This document shows, one piece after another, positions 39,724-46,994 of a stretch of 64,000 nucleotides of DNA. Below the pieces are notes generated by a model that was not told the DNA's origin, made no database searches, and saw only the letters and a program-made list of their open reading frames with translations. Source of the DNA: a virus; the IMG/VR virus record IMGVR_UViG_3300042308_001049, positions 1 through 64,000 of that record. One strand, 5' to 3'. Numbering within the stretch: the stretch's first letter is position 1; the number at the start of each line of letters is the position of its first letter. The translations under genes and the position numbers were made by a program.

Positions 39724-40226
39724 TGAGTTACTATTCAGAAACATCTATTAAACATCCTATTCAAAAGATTACTTATGAAGAGGCTAAACAATATATTCCC
39801 TTAAAAGAAGATTATACTGGTGTAACAGTAGATAAATGTCCATACTACACCATGACTGAAGGTGAGGACGGGTGGACTCTGGTGACATATTACACTGGGA
39901 GAAAACGAGCGAGGTATGTTAACCTAGATAAAGAATATGATTCATGGGTTTATGTTATATCTAACCCTAGCATTCCTGGTCAAATAAAAATTGGTTATAC
40001 TGATCTTACTCCTGAGAAACGAGCTCAACAATTGTCTCGATCAACAGGTGTTCCAACTCCATTTATTGTTGAATGGGCATTCCATTGTTTTAATGGGGCT
40101 CAATTGGAAGGTGAGGTTCATCGTTACTTAGAGGCATCACGTGTGTCTGGTAATAGAGAATTTTTTGATACTTCTATTAGTGAAGCTAGAGACACTATTG
40201 TTAGGTTCGGACAAAATTATCTTTAG
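39723..40226 (+). CDS. T5orf172/GIY-YIG-like protein
   Basis: 167 aa. C-terminal domain WVYVISNPSIPGQIKIGYTD, RAQQLSRSTGVPTPF, AQLEGEVHRYLEASRV and NREFFD match the T5orf172/Mug113 family, relatives of GIY-YIG nucleases (Y..is...ikIG.t......R...ls..tg.p.pf). Could be a nuclease or a DNA-binding relative. The N-terminal half is unassigned. Confidence 0.75.
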   Translation: MSYYSETSIKHPIQKITYEEAKQYIPLKEDYTGVTVDKCPYYTMTEGEDGWTLVTYYTGRKRARYVNLDKEYDSWVYVISNPSIPGQIKIGYTDLTPEKRAQQLSRSTGVPTPFIVEWAFHCFNGAQLEGEVHRYLEASRVSGNREFFDTSISEARDTIVRFGQNYL

Positions 40227-40227
40227 G

Positions 40228-40259
40228 TTTGGCTACCCAAGAATATATACATATATTTA
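40228..40259 (+). promoter_or_regulatory. Bacteroidota-type promoter
   Basis: TTGGCT, 17 bp, TATATTTA (40252-40259), driving the MoxR-like gene. Confidence 0.8.
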
Positions 40260-40282
40260 GGTGTTAATTAAAAATTAAAGTT

Positions 40283-41467
40283 ATGAGTAAAACAAAGAAA
40301 CATGATCTGGTATCGGTAAACGTGAATGAGCTCAAAGAGTTCCTTACCCATATCATCAACAACAACCGTTACCTGCAAGAGAATGGTAAGCCATCAGTTT
40401 CAATTGAAGTTGTAGGTGAATCAGGTATTGGTAAAACATCTTCAATCATCCAGCTAGCTAATGAGTTGGATTTGCATTTTGTTAAATTGAACCTCGCACA
40501 AATTGAAGAAATTGGTGACTTGGTTGGTTTTCCAATCCGTCAATTTGAACTTACAAAAGGTTCTGATAAAGTATGGGTTGATGAGAATTTGATTAAAGAA
40601 TATCAAGATCAAGGTTTTAAATCAACTGGTTTGAACCGAATGAGTTACTGCGCACCTGAATGGATTAGTGGTAAAGAAAAAGGAGGTATTTTGCTTCTGG
40701 ATGACTGGAACCGCGCTGATATTCGTTTCATTCAAGCTGTAATGGAGCTGATTGATCGTCAACAATATATTAGCTGGACATTACCTAAAGATTGGCATAT
40801 CATTTTGACTGCTAATCCTGACACAGGTGAATATTTGGTTAATAGTATTGATAACGCACAAAAAACACGATTTATTTCAGTTAATCTAAAGTATGATGTT
40901 GACTGTTGGGGTAAATGGGCTGAAGAAAATGAAATGGATGGTCGTTGTATCAACTTCATGCTTATGCATCCTGAATTGGTTACTAAAGAGATAAACAGCC
41001 GAAGTGTTAGTATGTTCTTTAATTCTATTTCTTCACTTAAGAATTTTGAAGAGTCATTGCCTCTAATTCAAATGGTTGGAGAAGGATCAGTTGGTTCTGA
41101 GTTTAGTACTATGTTCACTATGTTTATTAATAACAAGTTGGACCGTATGATTACTCCTGAGAATATCTTGAACCAAGATGAAAAGTATGTTATGAATACT
41201 TTAAAAAGTTTAGTTGGTAAGGAAGATAAATATCGAGCAGATATTGCCTCAACACTCTCAACTCGATTGGCTAACTATTTGGATATTAAAGCTAAAACTG
41301 AGAAAATCTCAAATGAAATTATTAACCGTATCTCGGCACTGGTAAAGGAGGAAATTTTTACCACTGATATCTGTTACAATATGGTTAAGAATATCTACAA
41401 TAGTAATCCGACACAGTTCAAGATGATGATGGTAGATAAGAATTTGGTTAAATATATTATGAAATAA
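40283..41467 (+). CDS. MoxR-like AAA+ ATPase
   Basis: 394 aa. Walker A GESGIGKTS at residues 45-53, Walker B GILLLDDWNRA around 134-144, sensor-1 region ILTANPDTGEY, and the RFISVNLKYD strand after it. The layout is that of MoxR/AAA_5 ATPases, which remodel partner proteins and usually pair with VWA-domain proteins. A VWA metallopeptidase lies two genes downstream. Target unknown. Confidence 0.82.
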   Translation: MSKTKKHDLVSVNVNELKEFLTHIINNNRYLQENGKPSVSIEVVGESGIGKTSSIIQLANELDLHFVKLNLAQIEEIGDLVGFPIRQFELTKGSDKVWVDENLIKEYQDQGFKSTGLNRMSYCAPEWISGKEKGGILLLDDWNRADIRFIQAVMELIDRQQYISWTLPKDWHIILTANPDTGEYLVNSIDNAQKTRFISVNLKYDVDCWGKWAEENEMDGRCINFMLMHPELVTKEINSRSVSMFFNSISSLKNFEESLPLIQMVGEGSVGSEFSTMFTMFINNKLDRMITPENILNQDEKYVMNTLKSLVGKEDKYRADIASTLSTRLANYLDIKAKTEKISNEIINRISALVKEEIFTTDICYNMVKNIYNSNPTQFKMMMVDKNLVKYIMK

Positions 41468-41470
41468 GTT

Positions 41471-42532
41471 ATGAGTAAGAATACATACGCTATATATTCA
41501 ATAAGAAATTACAACAATGATATCATTATATATGATTCAAGTAGCCAGACAAAAGACCCATATAAATTTAAAAGTAATTTTGCCCCACTTGTAGAGTTCG
41601 CTGGAGAGCTTCTTAAAGATAAATCACAAAAGCCTCATGGGAATGTTTATACAGCCACTACTTGCAAGATTCCACGTGATAAAATGAAGGTTTATTTTCA
41701 AGAAAATAATCTTAAGAAAACTACTCGTACTTATTTAGCTGATACTGTATTGATTGATCTAGAATCTCTTGATAAGGTTCTTAGAATATTTCCAAAACAA
41801 CATAGTTGGACTAAAGGATTTATGATCCCTTCAGAGGATGTTGTAAAGAATAGCCATCTTTTTGATATTGATCATAATAGAAACAATTCATGGTCTCAAC
41901 CATATTTTACAATACATGATCAAGTACTTAAAGGAGAACATGATGTTTTTATTAAAACATATGATGATAGAGCTACTCAAATTGTCAAATCGTCATTTCC
42001 AGAGGCTGAGAAAATTGAAATTTTAAGTTATCCAACTGGAGATCTTCTTAAAACACTTGAACTTCTAACTTTCCTTAAAAGTCACCCAAATATTACAGTA
42101 GTATTTGATACTACTTTAAATGAGGGGATGACTAATGAAGGTATTGAGATGGATGACGAGATTGAGAAACAAGTAATGCAAATGCTTAAATCTACAGATA
42201 TTAATGACACTAAAATGGCGATTGAGATTTGTAGTAACTTTGATTTAGAAAAATCATTGTTTCGTATTGCTTTTATGTTTAACAAACATAAGAATTGTTT
42301 TATTGGTAAGCAAAGTATGCTAACTAAAACTAGTTACAAACAAATTGATGCTTATATTCGTAGTAAAGGTATTGGTTGGATGAGTGATCGAGATACATTC
42401 TTAAGTGATATGTTTGTACTTTATAAGGATGATGAAAAAATTACTCCAATTATTAAACGACACATCCAGGACTATCTTCAATCTCAACTTAAACATACTA
42501 AAATTAAACTAACTGACATTAGTTTGGCTTAA
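41471..42532 (+). CDS. Hypothetical protein, 353 aa
   Basis: Between the MoxR ATPase and the VWA peptidase, 3 bases after the first. Alpha/beta protein; no motif recognised. Segments include KIEILSYPTGDLLKTLELL and DTKMAIEICSNFDLEKSLF. It may be the substrate adaptor of the system. Its last codons hold the next promoter. Confidence 0.65.
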   Translation: MSKNTYAIYSIRNYNNDIIIYDSSSQTKDPYKFKSNFAPLVEFAGELLKDKSQKPHGNVYTATTCKIPRDKMKVYFQENNLKKTTRTYLADTVLIDLESLDKVLRIFPKQHSWTKGFMIPSEDVVKNSHLFDIDHNRNNSWSQPYFTIHDQVLKGEHDVFIKTYDDRATQIVKSSFPEAEKIEILSYPTGDLLKTLELLTFLKSHPNITVVFDTTLNEGMTNEGIEMDDEIEKQVMQMLKSTDINDTKMAIEICSNFDLEKSLFRIAFMFNKHKNCFIGKQSMLTKTSYKQIDAYIRSKGIGWMSDRDTFLSDMFVLYKDDEKITPIIKRHIQDYLQSQLKHTKIKLTDISLA

Positions 42533-42554
42533 CCCAATATCTTACTTATATTTA
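42523..42554 (+). promoter_or_regulatory. Bacteroidota-type promoter within a gene end
   Basis: TTGGCT, 17 bp, TATATTTA (42547-42554). Confidence 0.75.
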
Positions 42555-42571
42555 GGTAAAAGAAATAAGTT

Positions 42572-43741
42572 ATGAATGTATATGAAGAAGTAGTTAAACA
42601 CTCAAAGAAGTTAATGTTTGACGAACCATTCTATGGGTTGATGCTCATAGCGATGAATAAGGAACTTAGTGAGCGAATTGACACTGCATGTGTTACTCGA
42701 GATAATATCAACACTAAGTTGATGGTCAATCCTGAGTTTTGGGCTACATTGGATGAGAGTACTAAAACAGGTGTTCTTAAACATGAGTTGCTCCATATCG
42801 CGTTCTTTCACCTACTTAATATGGATGGTTTTCCAGATCGTAAACTACACAACGTAGCCGCGGATTTGGAAATTAACCAGTATATTGAGGATAATTATAA
42901 AGGAGAAAAATGGGATGGTTTAGAGATTCATAAGGAACCATTTGCTAAACTTAATCTTGAACCTAAACAAGGTACTAAGTATTACTACTCAATGCTCCAG
43001 GAGGAAATTCAAAACAATCCTGAAGGTGATGTAGCCAAGTTTATGGAAGGAATGGATCCGATGCATGAGTTATGGGAAGCATTTGATGGTTTGTCTGATG
43101 CTGAAAAGAAGCTTATTGCTAAACAAATCGACCACCAACTCAAAGAAATTGCTGATCAGGTTCAAAAGAGCTGTGGTACTATACCAGGTGAGTTGAAAGA
43201 TTATGTTTTAGGTTTGTTTGAGATGGAAGAACCAGTATTGGACTGGAAAGCTTACCTACGACGTTTTAATGGTATGTCTCAAAAGATTCTTACTAAAAAG
43301 ACTCGTCGTAAACCATCTCGACGTTACCCATCTAATCCCGCCCTTAAAGTAAAGCCTAAGAAACGTACACTTGTTGCCATAGACACATCAGGTAGCGTAA
43401 ATAACGATGAATTAAAGGAGTTCTTTAATGAAATCTATCACATGTATAAAACCGGAACTGAGATTACAGTGGTTGAATGTGACGCTAAAATTCAACGAGA
43501 GTATGAATATAAAGGTAAGTTAGAAGAAATTAAGGTAGCAGGACGTGGTGGTACTGATTTTGAACCAGTGATGGTTTACCTAAAAGAACATCAAAACAAG
43601 TTTCAAAACCTAATTTATTTTACTGATGGTGAATGTAGTGCTCCTGAAACAAAACCGATGAAACCTATTTTGTGGGTTCATAGTTCACGTTCACCTATCA
43701 ATGAAGAACTCCCAGGAGCTAAAATTAAAATTACCCGATAA
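42572..43741 (+). CDS. VWA-domain metallopeptidase-like protein (DUF2201)
   Basis: 389 aa. N-terminal peptidase-like domain with H71ELLH75 (HExxH zinc site) and a downstream NVAADLEINQ helix that could give the third ligand. C-terminal VWA domain with MIDAS D271TSGS275, the threonine of GRGGTDF, and YFTDG. Matches the DUF2201 two-domain architecture, which pairs with MoxR ATPases. Possibly a regulated protease. TAATG coupling to the next gene. Confidence 0.82.
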   Translation: MNVYEEVVKHSKKLMFDEPFYGLMLIAMNKELSERIDTACVTRDNINTKLMVNPEFWATLDESTKTGVLKHELLHIAFFHLLNMDGFPDRKLHNVAADLEINQYIEDNYKGEKWDGLEIHKEPFAKLNLEPKQGTKYYYSMLQEEIQNNPEGDVAKFMEGMDPMHELWEAFDGLSDAEKKLIAKQIDHQLKEIADQVQKSCGTIPGELKDYVLGLFEMEEPVLDWKAYLRRFNGMSQKILTKKTRRKPSRRYPSNPALKVKPKKRTLVAIDTSGSVNNDELKEFFNEIYHMYKTGTEITVVECDAKIQREYEYKGKLEEIKVAGRGGTDFEPVMVYLKEHQNKFQNLIYFTDGECSAPETKPMKPILWVHSSRSPINEELPGAKIKITR

Positions 43742-44526
43742 TGGCATCGAAAATTTCATTAAATAATCCTAATCCATGGAAACAACCTCTAGATGTGATT
43801 CCACTACCCTCTAATATTGAGGAAATTGTATATCCACTATTGGGTATGTGTAATAAGTTGGTTTTAGGTGGTAGTTTAGGGCTGTATGTTATGGACATTA
43901 TGGAATACAATTTTAATAAGCGTAAACCTGATATTGACTTTTCCTTAACTGAGCCTTTAACAGTTGAAGAACTTAATACTATTAAGGATTTCTTCCAGTT
44001 GGGGTTTGTATTAGGAAATAATGACTATGATTTTGAATCAGTTCAGGCTAGTCCTACTGGAGATAAAATAATAAAAACAAAATCAGCAGAACACTTCTTA
44101 ACTAAAGAACTTATCCAACTTTCGAAGTTGGATGAGAAGGGAAATGTTCTATATACTATTGACTTCTTTAATTCACAATATATGAAGTCAAAAGATGTAG
44201 TTGAGGTGAGAATACCATTTCAAGATAACCCATCTTCTAAATTCCCACTTCGAGTAAATCACCCAGCTATCACAATCTCATACAAGGCACGATACGCTTA
44301 TGATACTCGAGTAGGTAAACAGTTTAAACACTGGGAAGATATTGAAAAGATTGATAAGAAGAAGTACTTTCAAATCATTAAAAAGATTAAAACTAAACAA
44401 GTTAAGTCTACAACAACAGATACTTCTTCTAAAGACTCTTACAAGACCAAATCATACTTTGATCCATACGATAATATGGAAACAGCTTCCTCAAGTAGTA
44501 TGAGCTGGGGTAACTTACCATTCTAA
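43741..44526 (+). CDS. Nucleotidyltransferase-fold protein
   Basis: 261 aa. GGS at residues 43-45 (VLGGSLGLYVMDI) and D64IDF67 fit the helix-turn and DxD of minimal or AbiEii-like nucleotidyltransferases; the GGS..L.l...R..DiDf spacing is right. The C-terminal part is Lys/Ser/Thr-rich. May transfer a nucleotide to RNA or protein; target unknown. Confidence 0.5.
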   Translation: MASKISLNNPNPWKQPLDVIPLPSNIEEIVYPLLGMCNKLVLGGSLGLYVMDIMEYNFNKRKPDIDFSLTEPLTVEELNTIKDFFQLGFVLGNNDYDFESVQASPTGDKIIKTKSAEHFLTKELIQLSKLDEKGNVLYTIDFFNSQYMKSKDVVEVRIPFQDNPSSKFPLRVNHPAITISYKARYAYDTRVGKQFKHWEDIEKIDKKKYFQIIKKIKTKQVKSTTTDTSSKDSYKTKSYFDPYDNMETASSSSMSWGNLPF

Positions 44527-44528
44527 AG

Positions 44529-44560
44529 TTTGGCTACAGCGTAAATAGATGTTATATTTA
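44529..44560 (+). promoter_or_regulatory. Bacteroidota-type promoter
   Basis: TTGGCT, 17 bp, TATATTTA (44553-44560); it may also transcribe the first tRNA block. Confidence 0.8.
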
Positions 44561-44583
44561 TATCATAGAAAAAAATAAATGTT

Positions 44584-44781
44584 ATGGATAAGTTTAAGCA
44601 AACGTTAGTTGAAGCAATTGAGGAGAATAAAGAAGAAATGATTTCTCCATCACGCGAATATACAGATAATGAAATCATCTGGATGCGTGGTTACACTCAG
44701 GCGCTTCAAGACATGTTAAATGACTTCACTGAGGACTATAACAAGTTCATTGAAGATCTTATTAAAGTTCAACTTAACTAA
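44584..44781 (+). CDS. Small acidic helical protein, 65 aa
   Basis: Helical protein (FKQTLVEAIEENKEEM, QALQDMLNDFTEDY). Immediately upstream of the tRNA array. No family recognised. Confidence 0.55.
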   Translation: MDKFKQTLVEAIEENKEEMISPSREYTDNEIIWMRGYTQALQDMLNDFTEDYNKFIEDLIKVQLN

Positions 44782-44789
44782 TATTTATA
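44782..44789 (+). promoter_or_regulatory. TATTTATA motif before tRNA array
   Basis: TATTTATA 7 bases before the first tRNA. Could be a late promoter; uncertain. Confidence 0.3.
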
Positions 44790-44796
44790 TTTTATT

Positions 44797-44876
44797 GCAC
44801 CCGTGGTGAAACAGGTAGACACAAGGGACTTAAAATCCCTCGCGCAAGCATGCCGGTTCGATTCCGGCCGGGTGTA
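44797..44876 (+). tRNA. tRNA-Leu (UAA)
   Basis: Acceptor GCACCCG/CGGGTGT, anticodon loop CTTAAAA, long variable arm, T-loop TTCGATT. No encoded CCA. Confidence 0.92.
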
Positions 44877-44880
44877 CAAA

Positions 44881-44944
44881 GAAGGGGAGACTAAGGTTTC
44901 CGGCTACAAGTTGTTCGCGACAATAAGGTAGGTAGCCCCTTAAA
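44881..44944 (+). ncRNA. Candidate structured RNA, about 64 nt
   Basis: Nested helices: AAGGGG/CCCCTT closing, GGCTAC/GTAGCC inside, and a TTGT/ACAA hairpin with TTCGCGA-like loop. Not a normal tRNA. Lies between Leu and Arg tRNAs. Confidence 0.4.
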
Positions 44945-44948
44945 ACAT

Positions 44949-45022
44949 GGTCCGGTAGCTCAGTTGGATAGAGCATCGCACTTCTAATGCGACGGTCGAA
45001 GGTTCGAATCCTTCTCGGATCA
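44949..45022 (+). tRNA. tRNA-Arg (UCU)
   Basis: 74 nt; anticodon stem TCGCA/TGCGA with loop CTTCTAA; normal D- and T-arms. Confidence 0.92.
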
Positions 45023-45030
45023 CTAAATAC

Positions 45031-45107
45031 TGGCAAGTATCTCCTCAAGCTTATACCTTGTAGAAAGAGTAACTGGTCACATGAGGGTTCGAGTCCCTTC
45101 TTGCCAA
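45031..45107 (+). tRNA. Aberrant tRNA-like gene, no normal D-arm
   Basis: Perfect acceptor TGGCAAG/CTTGCCA and T-arm (GAGGG, TTCGAGT), 77 nt. Between them the usual D-arm cannot be drawn; a CAAG-CTTATAC-CTTG hairpin near the 5' side could be an anticodon arm reading UAU (Ile). A degenerate or non-canonical tRNA. Confidence 0.45.
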
Positions 45108-45110
45108 CAG

Positions 45111-45231
45111 AGAGAGGTAGTGAAGCTGTAGTTGGGAGGTAGAGTGTATTAGTTACTGAAAAAGGGTTTATAGTAGGTAGGCGTCACTTATTGCACTCAA
45201 CCAGAAACCCTGAAAGACCCGAAACCTCTCT
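45111..45231 (+). ncRNA. Candidate structured RNA, about 121 nt
   Basis: Closed by a perfect AGAGAGGT/ACCTCTCT helix. Inside, GAGTG (45142)/CACTC (45194) and GGGTTT (45164)/AAACCC (45205) would cross, giving a pseudoknot. No T-arm, so not a tRNA. Confidence 0.5.
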
Positions 45232-45236
45232 TTAAA

Positions 45237-45322
45237 GGAAGGTTACTCAAGTGGCCTAAGAGGATGGTTTGCTAAACCATTAGGGTGTAACAGCCGCGAG
45301 GGTTCGAATCCCTCACCTTCCG
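45237..45322 (+). tRNA. tRNA-Ser (GCU)
   Basis: Acceptor GGAAGGT/ACCTTCC, anticodon loop with GCT between GGTTT and AAACC, long variable arm. Confidence 0.92.
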
Positions 45323-45339
45323 CATAATACCACGTTATA

Positions 45340-45801
45340 ATGAACTCAATATTCCGAAGCGGCACAACTCATAAACCAATACAGTTAGTACCTTATCTAC
45401 TGGATTACATACGAAATAATCCAGAGACAAAAATATATGTTGGTTCTGACTCTCAAAACCGTGGTCCTGAAACTGTTTACTGCACAGCAGTAGTACTCCG
45501 ATATAGAAGCAGAGGTTGTCATGTTTTGTACCACAAAACAAAAGTACCAATTGTTAGAGATTTTTGGTCGCGTTTATGGAAAGAAACAGAATTGTCAATC
45601 GAAGCTGCTCTATTCATTACAGAAAATAGCCCACTTAAAATCGAATCAATCGATCTGGATTTTAACGACGATGAATATAAAGCATCTAACAAACTTGTAG
45701 CAGCATCAAAGGGTTGGGTGCAAGCAACTGGCTTTAGAAGTACTACAAAACCAGCTCTTCAAATCGCGACAAGAGCTGCCGACCATATTATACGGACTTA
45801 A
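45340..45801 (+). CDS. YkuK-like (DUF458) RNase H-fold protein
   Basis: 153 aa. KIYVGSDSQNRG, TAVVLRYRSRGCHVLYHKT, SIEAALFI, IESIDLDFN and SNKLVAASKGWVQATGF, followed by KPALQIATRAADH match the YkuK/DUF458 family, an RNase H-like fold with acidic residues in SDSQ and DLDF. Function in bacteria is unclear. Here it sits alone between tRNA genes, so a role in tRNA or RNA metabolism is a fair guess only. Confidence 0.8.
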   Translation: MNSIFRSGTTHKPIQLVPYLLDYIRNNPETKIYVGSDSQNRGPETVYCTAVVLRYRSRGCHVLYHKTKVPIVRDFWSRLWKETELSIEAALFITENSPLKIESIDLDFNDDEYKASNKLVAASKGWVQATGFRSTTKPALQIATRAADHIIRT

Positions 45802-45809
45802 CAAACAAA

Positions 45810-45841
45810 TTTGGTTATCCAAAATATTGTTCGTATATTTA
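45810..45841 (+). promoter_or_regulatory. Bacteroidota-type promoter for tRNA block 2
   Basis: TTGGTT, 17 bp, TATATTTA (45834-45841), 44 bases before tRNA-Leu. Confidence 0.75.
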
Positions 45842-45885
45842 TATAGTTGAAAAAGCAACATGTTATTTGACATATTGGTAAAAAT

Positions 45886-45965
45886 GCCGAAGTGGTGGAA
45901 TGGTAGACACGCTGGTCTTAGGAACCAGTGCCTAGTGTGTGTGGGTTCGAGTCCCACCTTCGGTA
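45886..45965 (+). tRNA. tRNA-Leu (UAG)
   Basis: 80 nt; anticodon stem CTGGT/ACCAG, loop CTTAGGA; acceptor GCCGAAG/CTTCGGT. Confidence 0.92.
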
Positions 45966-45973
45966 CATAAATT

Positions 45974-46045
45974 GCTCTTGTAGCGCAGCGGTAGCGCAGT
46001 TGACTGTTAATCAATTGGTCGTTGGTTCGAATCCAGCCAGGAGCG
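45974..46045 (+). tRNA. tRNA-Asn (GUU)
   Basis: 72 nt; loop CTGTTAA; acceptor GCTCTTG/CAGGAGC. Confidence 0.92.
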
Positions 46046-46052
46046 CAAATAT

Positions 46053-46124
46053 TGTGGGATAGAGCAGAGGTAGCTCGCAAGGCTCATAACCTTGAGGTCG
46101 GGGGTTCGATTCCCTCTCCCGCTA
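46053..46124 (+). tRNA. tRNA with CAU anticodon (Met or Ile2)
   Basis: Anticodon stem CAAGG/CCTTG, loop CTCATAA. The first acceptor pair is mismatched (U-U), a feature of initiator tRNAs, though the anticodon stem lacks three G-C pairs. Confidence 0.85.
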
Positions 46125-46129
46125 CAAAT

Positions 46130-46206
46130 AGTCAGGTGGGCGTAATGAGGCATTGGTGGCCGAATCCTATATGGTTGCTTCCCCGGTTCGAGTCCGGCCC
46201 TGACTA
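46130..46206 (+). tRNA. Aberrant tRNA-like gene
   Basis: Perfect acceptor AGTCAGG/CCTGACT and a T-arm with TTCGAGT, 77 nt, but the D-region is unusually long and no stable anticodon stem forms (best loop CTATATG). Probably degenerate or non-canonical. Confidence 0.45.
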
Positions 46207-46218
46207 CAATAATTACAA

Positions 46219-46306
46219 GGAGGTTTGGCAGAGCGGTCGAATGCGGCAGTCTTGAAAACTGTTGACTGTAACAGGTCCCGGGGTTCGAATCCCTGAGCCT
46301 CCGCCA
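46219..46306 (+). tRNA. tRNA-Ser (UGA)
   Basis: Anticodon loop CTTGAAA, long variable arm, acceptor GGAGGTT/AGCCTCC; a CCA follows the discriminator base and may be encoded. Confidence 0.92.
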
Positions 46307-46379
46307 CGAGATGTAGCGCAGTTGGTAGCGCACCTGGTTTGGGACCAGGGGGTCGCAGGTTCGAACCCTGTCATCTCGA
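46307..46379 (+). tRNA. tRNA-Pro (UGG)
   Basis: Anticodon stem CCTGG/CCAGG, loop TTTGGGA; acceptor CGAGATG/CATCTCG. Directly abuts tRNA-Ser. Confidence 0.92.
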
Positions 46380-46385
46380 CTATAT

Positions 46386-46456
46386 TACCCTCTCGTCTAA
46401 TGGCAGGACAATTGGTTTTGGTCCAATTAATTGGGGTTCGAGTCCCTGGGGGGTAA
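46386..46456 (+). tRNA. tRNA-Gln (UUG)
   Basis: Anticodon stem ATTGG/CCAAT, loop TTTTGGT; acceptor TACCCTC/GGGGGTA. Confidence 0.9.
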
Positions 46457-46462
46457 CAAAAT

Positions 46463-46544
46463 TGGAAGGTGGGTGAGTGGTTAAAACCGGCAGACTGTAA
46501 ATCTGCTCCCATTGGGTACGGCGGTTCGAATCCGTCCCTTCCAA
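46463..46544 (+). tRNA. tRNA-Tyr (GUA)
   Basis: Anticodon stem GCAGA/TCTGC, loop CTGTAAA, long variable arm; acceptor TGGAAGG/CCTTCCA. Confidence 0.92.
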
Positions 46545-46549
46545 CAACT

Positions 46550-46623
46550 GGACCTTTAGCTCAGTCGGTTAGAGCAGTTGACTCATAATCAATTGGTCGG
46601 GGGTTCGAGCCCCTCAAGGTCCA
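46550..46623 (+). tRNA. tRNA with CAU anticodon (Met or Ile2)
   Basis: Anticodon stem GTTGA/TCAAT, loop CTCATAA; acceptor GGACCTT/AAGGTCC. Elongator Met or, if lysidine-modified, Ile. Confidence 0.9.
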
Positions 46624-46633
46624 CAAAATAAAG

Positions 46634-46665
46634 TTTGGCCCAGTCAGATTTTATTTATATATTTA
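46634..46665 (+). promoter_or_regulatory. Bacteroidota-type promoter
   Basis: TTGGCC, 17 bp, TATATTTA (46658-46665), before the lipoprotein gene. Confidence 0.75.
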
Positions 46666-46696
46666 TATCATTAAATAATTAATTAACAAAAACAAA

Positions 46697-46843
46697 ATGA
46701 AAAAAGCATTTTTCGCAATCGCAATCGCTGCTGTAGCTGTAGCTTGTTCCAACGAAGCAGCAACTACTGAATCAACCACAGTAGACACTCTTGTAGTATC
46801 TACCGATACCACAGTTACAGCTGACACTACAGTAGCAGAATAA
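46697..46843 (+). CDS. Small lipoprotein, 48 aa
   Basis: KK start, hydrophobic Ala-rich segment, then lipobox VAVAC (Cys17), giving a 32-residue Thr/Ala/Asp-rich mature lipopeptide after signal peptidase II. GC content and codon choice differ from nearby genes (many GCA/GCT alanines). Phage lipoproteins such as T5 Llp block the receptor against superinfection; that function here is inference. Own promoter, inside the tRNA array. Confidence 0.8.
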   Translation: MKKAFFAIAIAAVAVACSNEAATTESTTVDTLVVSTDTTVTADTTVAE

Positions 46844-46919
46844 TACTGAGTCTAGCCTGAAAAACGACCTCCTCCAGGTTCTTTGAGAACGTATGCTTGA
46901 AGTTTTGTAAGGGAGATTT

Positions 46920-46992
46920 GCCTCAATAGCTCAGTTGGTAGAGCCACTGATTTGTAATCAGTAGGTCGCTGGTTCAAGTCCGGCTTGAGGCT
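46920..46992 (+). tRNA. tRNA-Thr (UGU)
   Basis: Anticodon stem CTGAT/ATCAG, loop TTGTA within TTTGTAA; acceptor GCCTCAA/TTGAGGC. Confidence 0.92.
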
Positions 46993-46994
46993 CA

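Noticed and set aside
44830-46512. Minus-strand proteins across the tRNA array
   Set aside because: Translations of tRNA antisense (typical RIRTFDRRIRS-like strings); no real genes.
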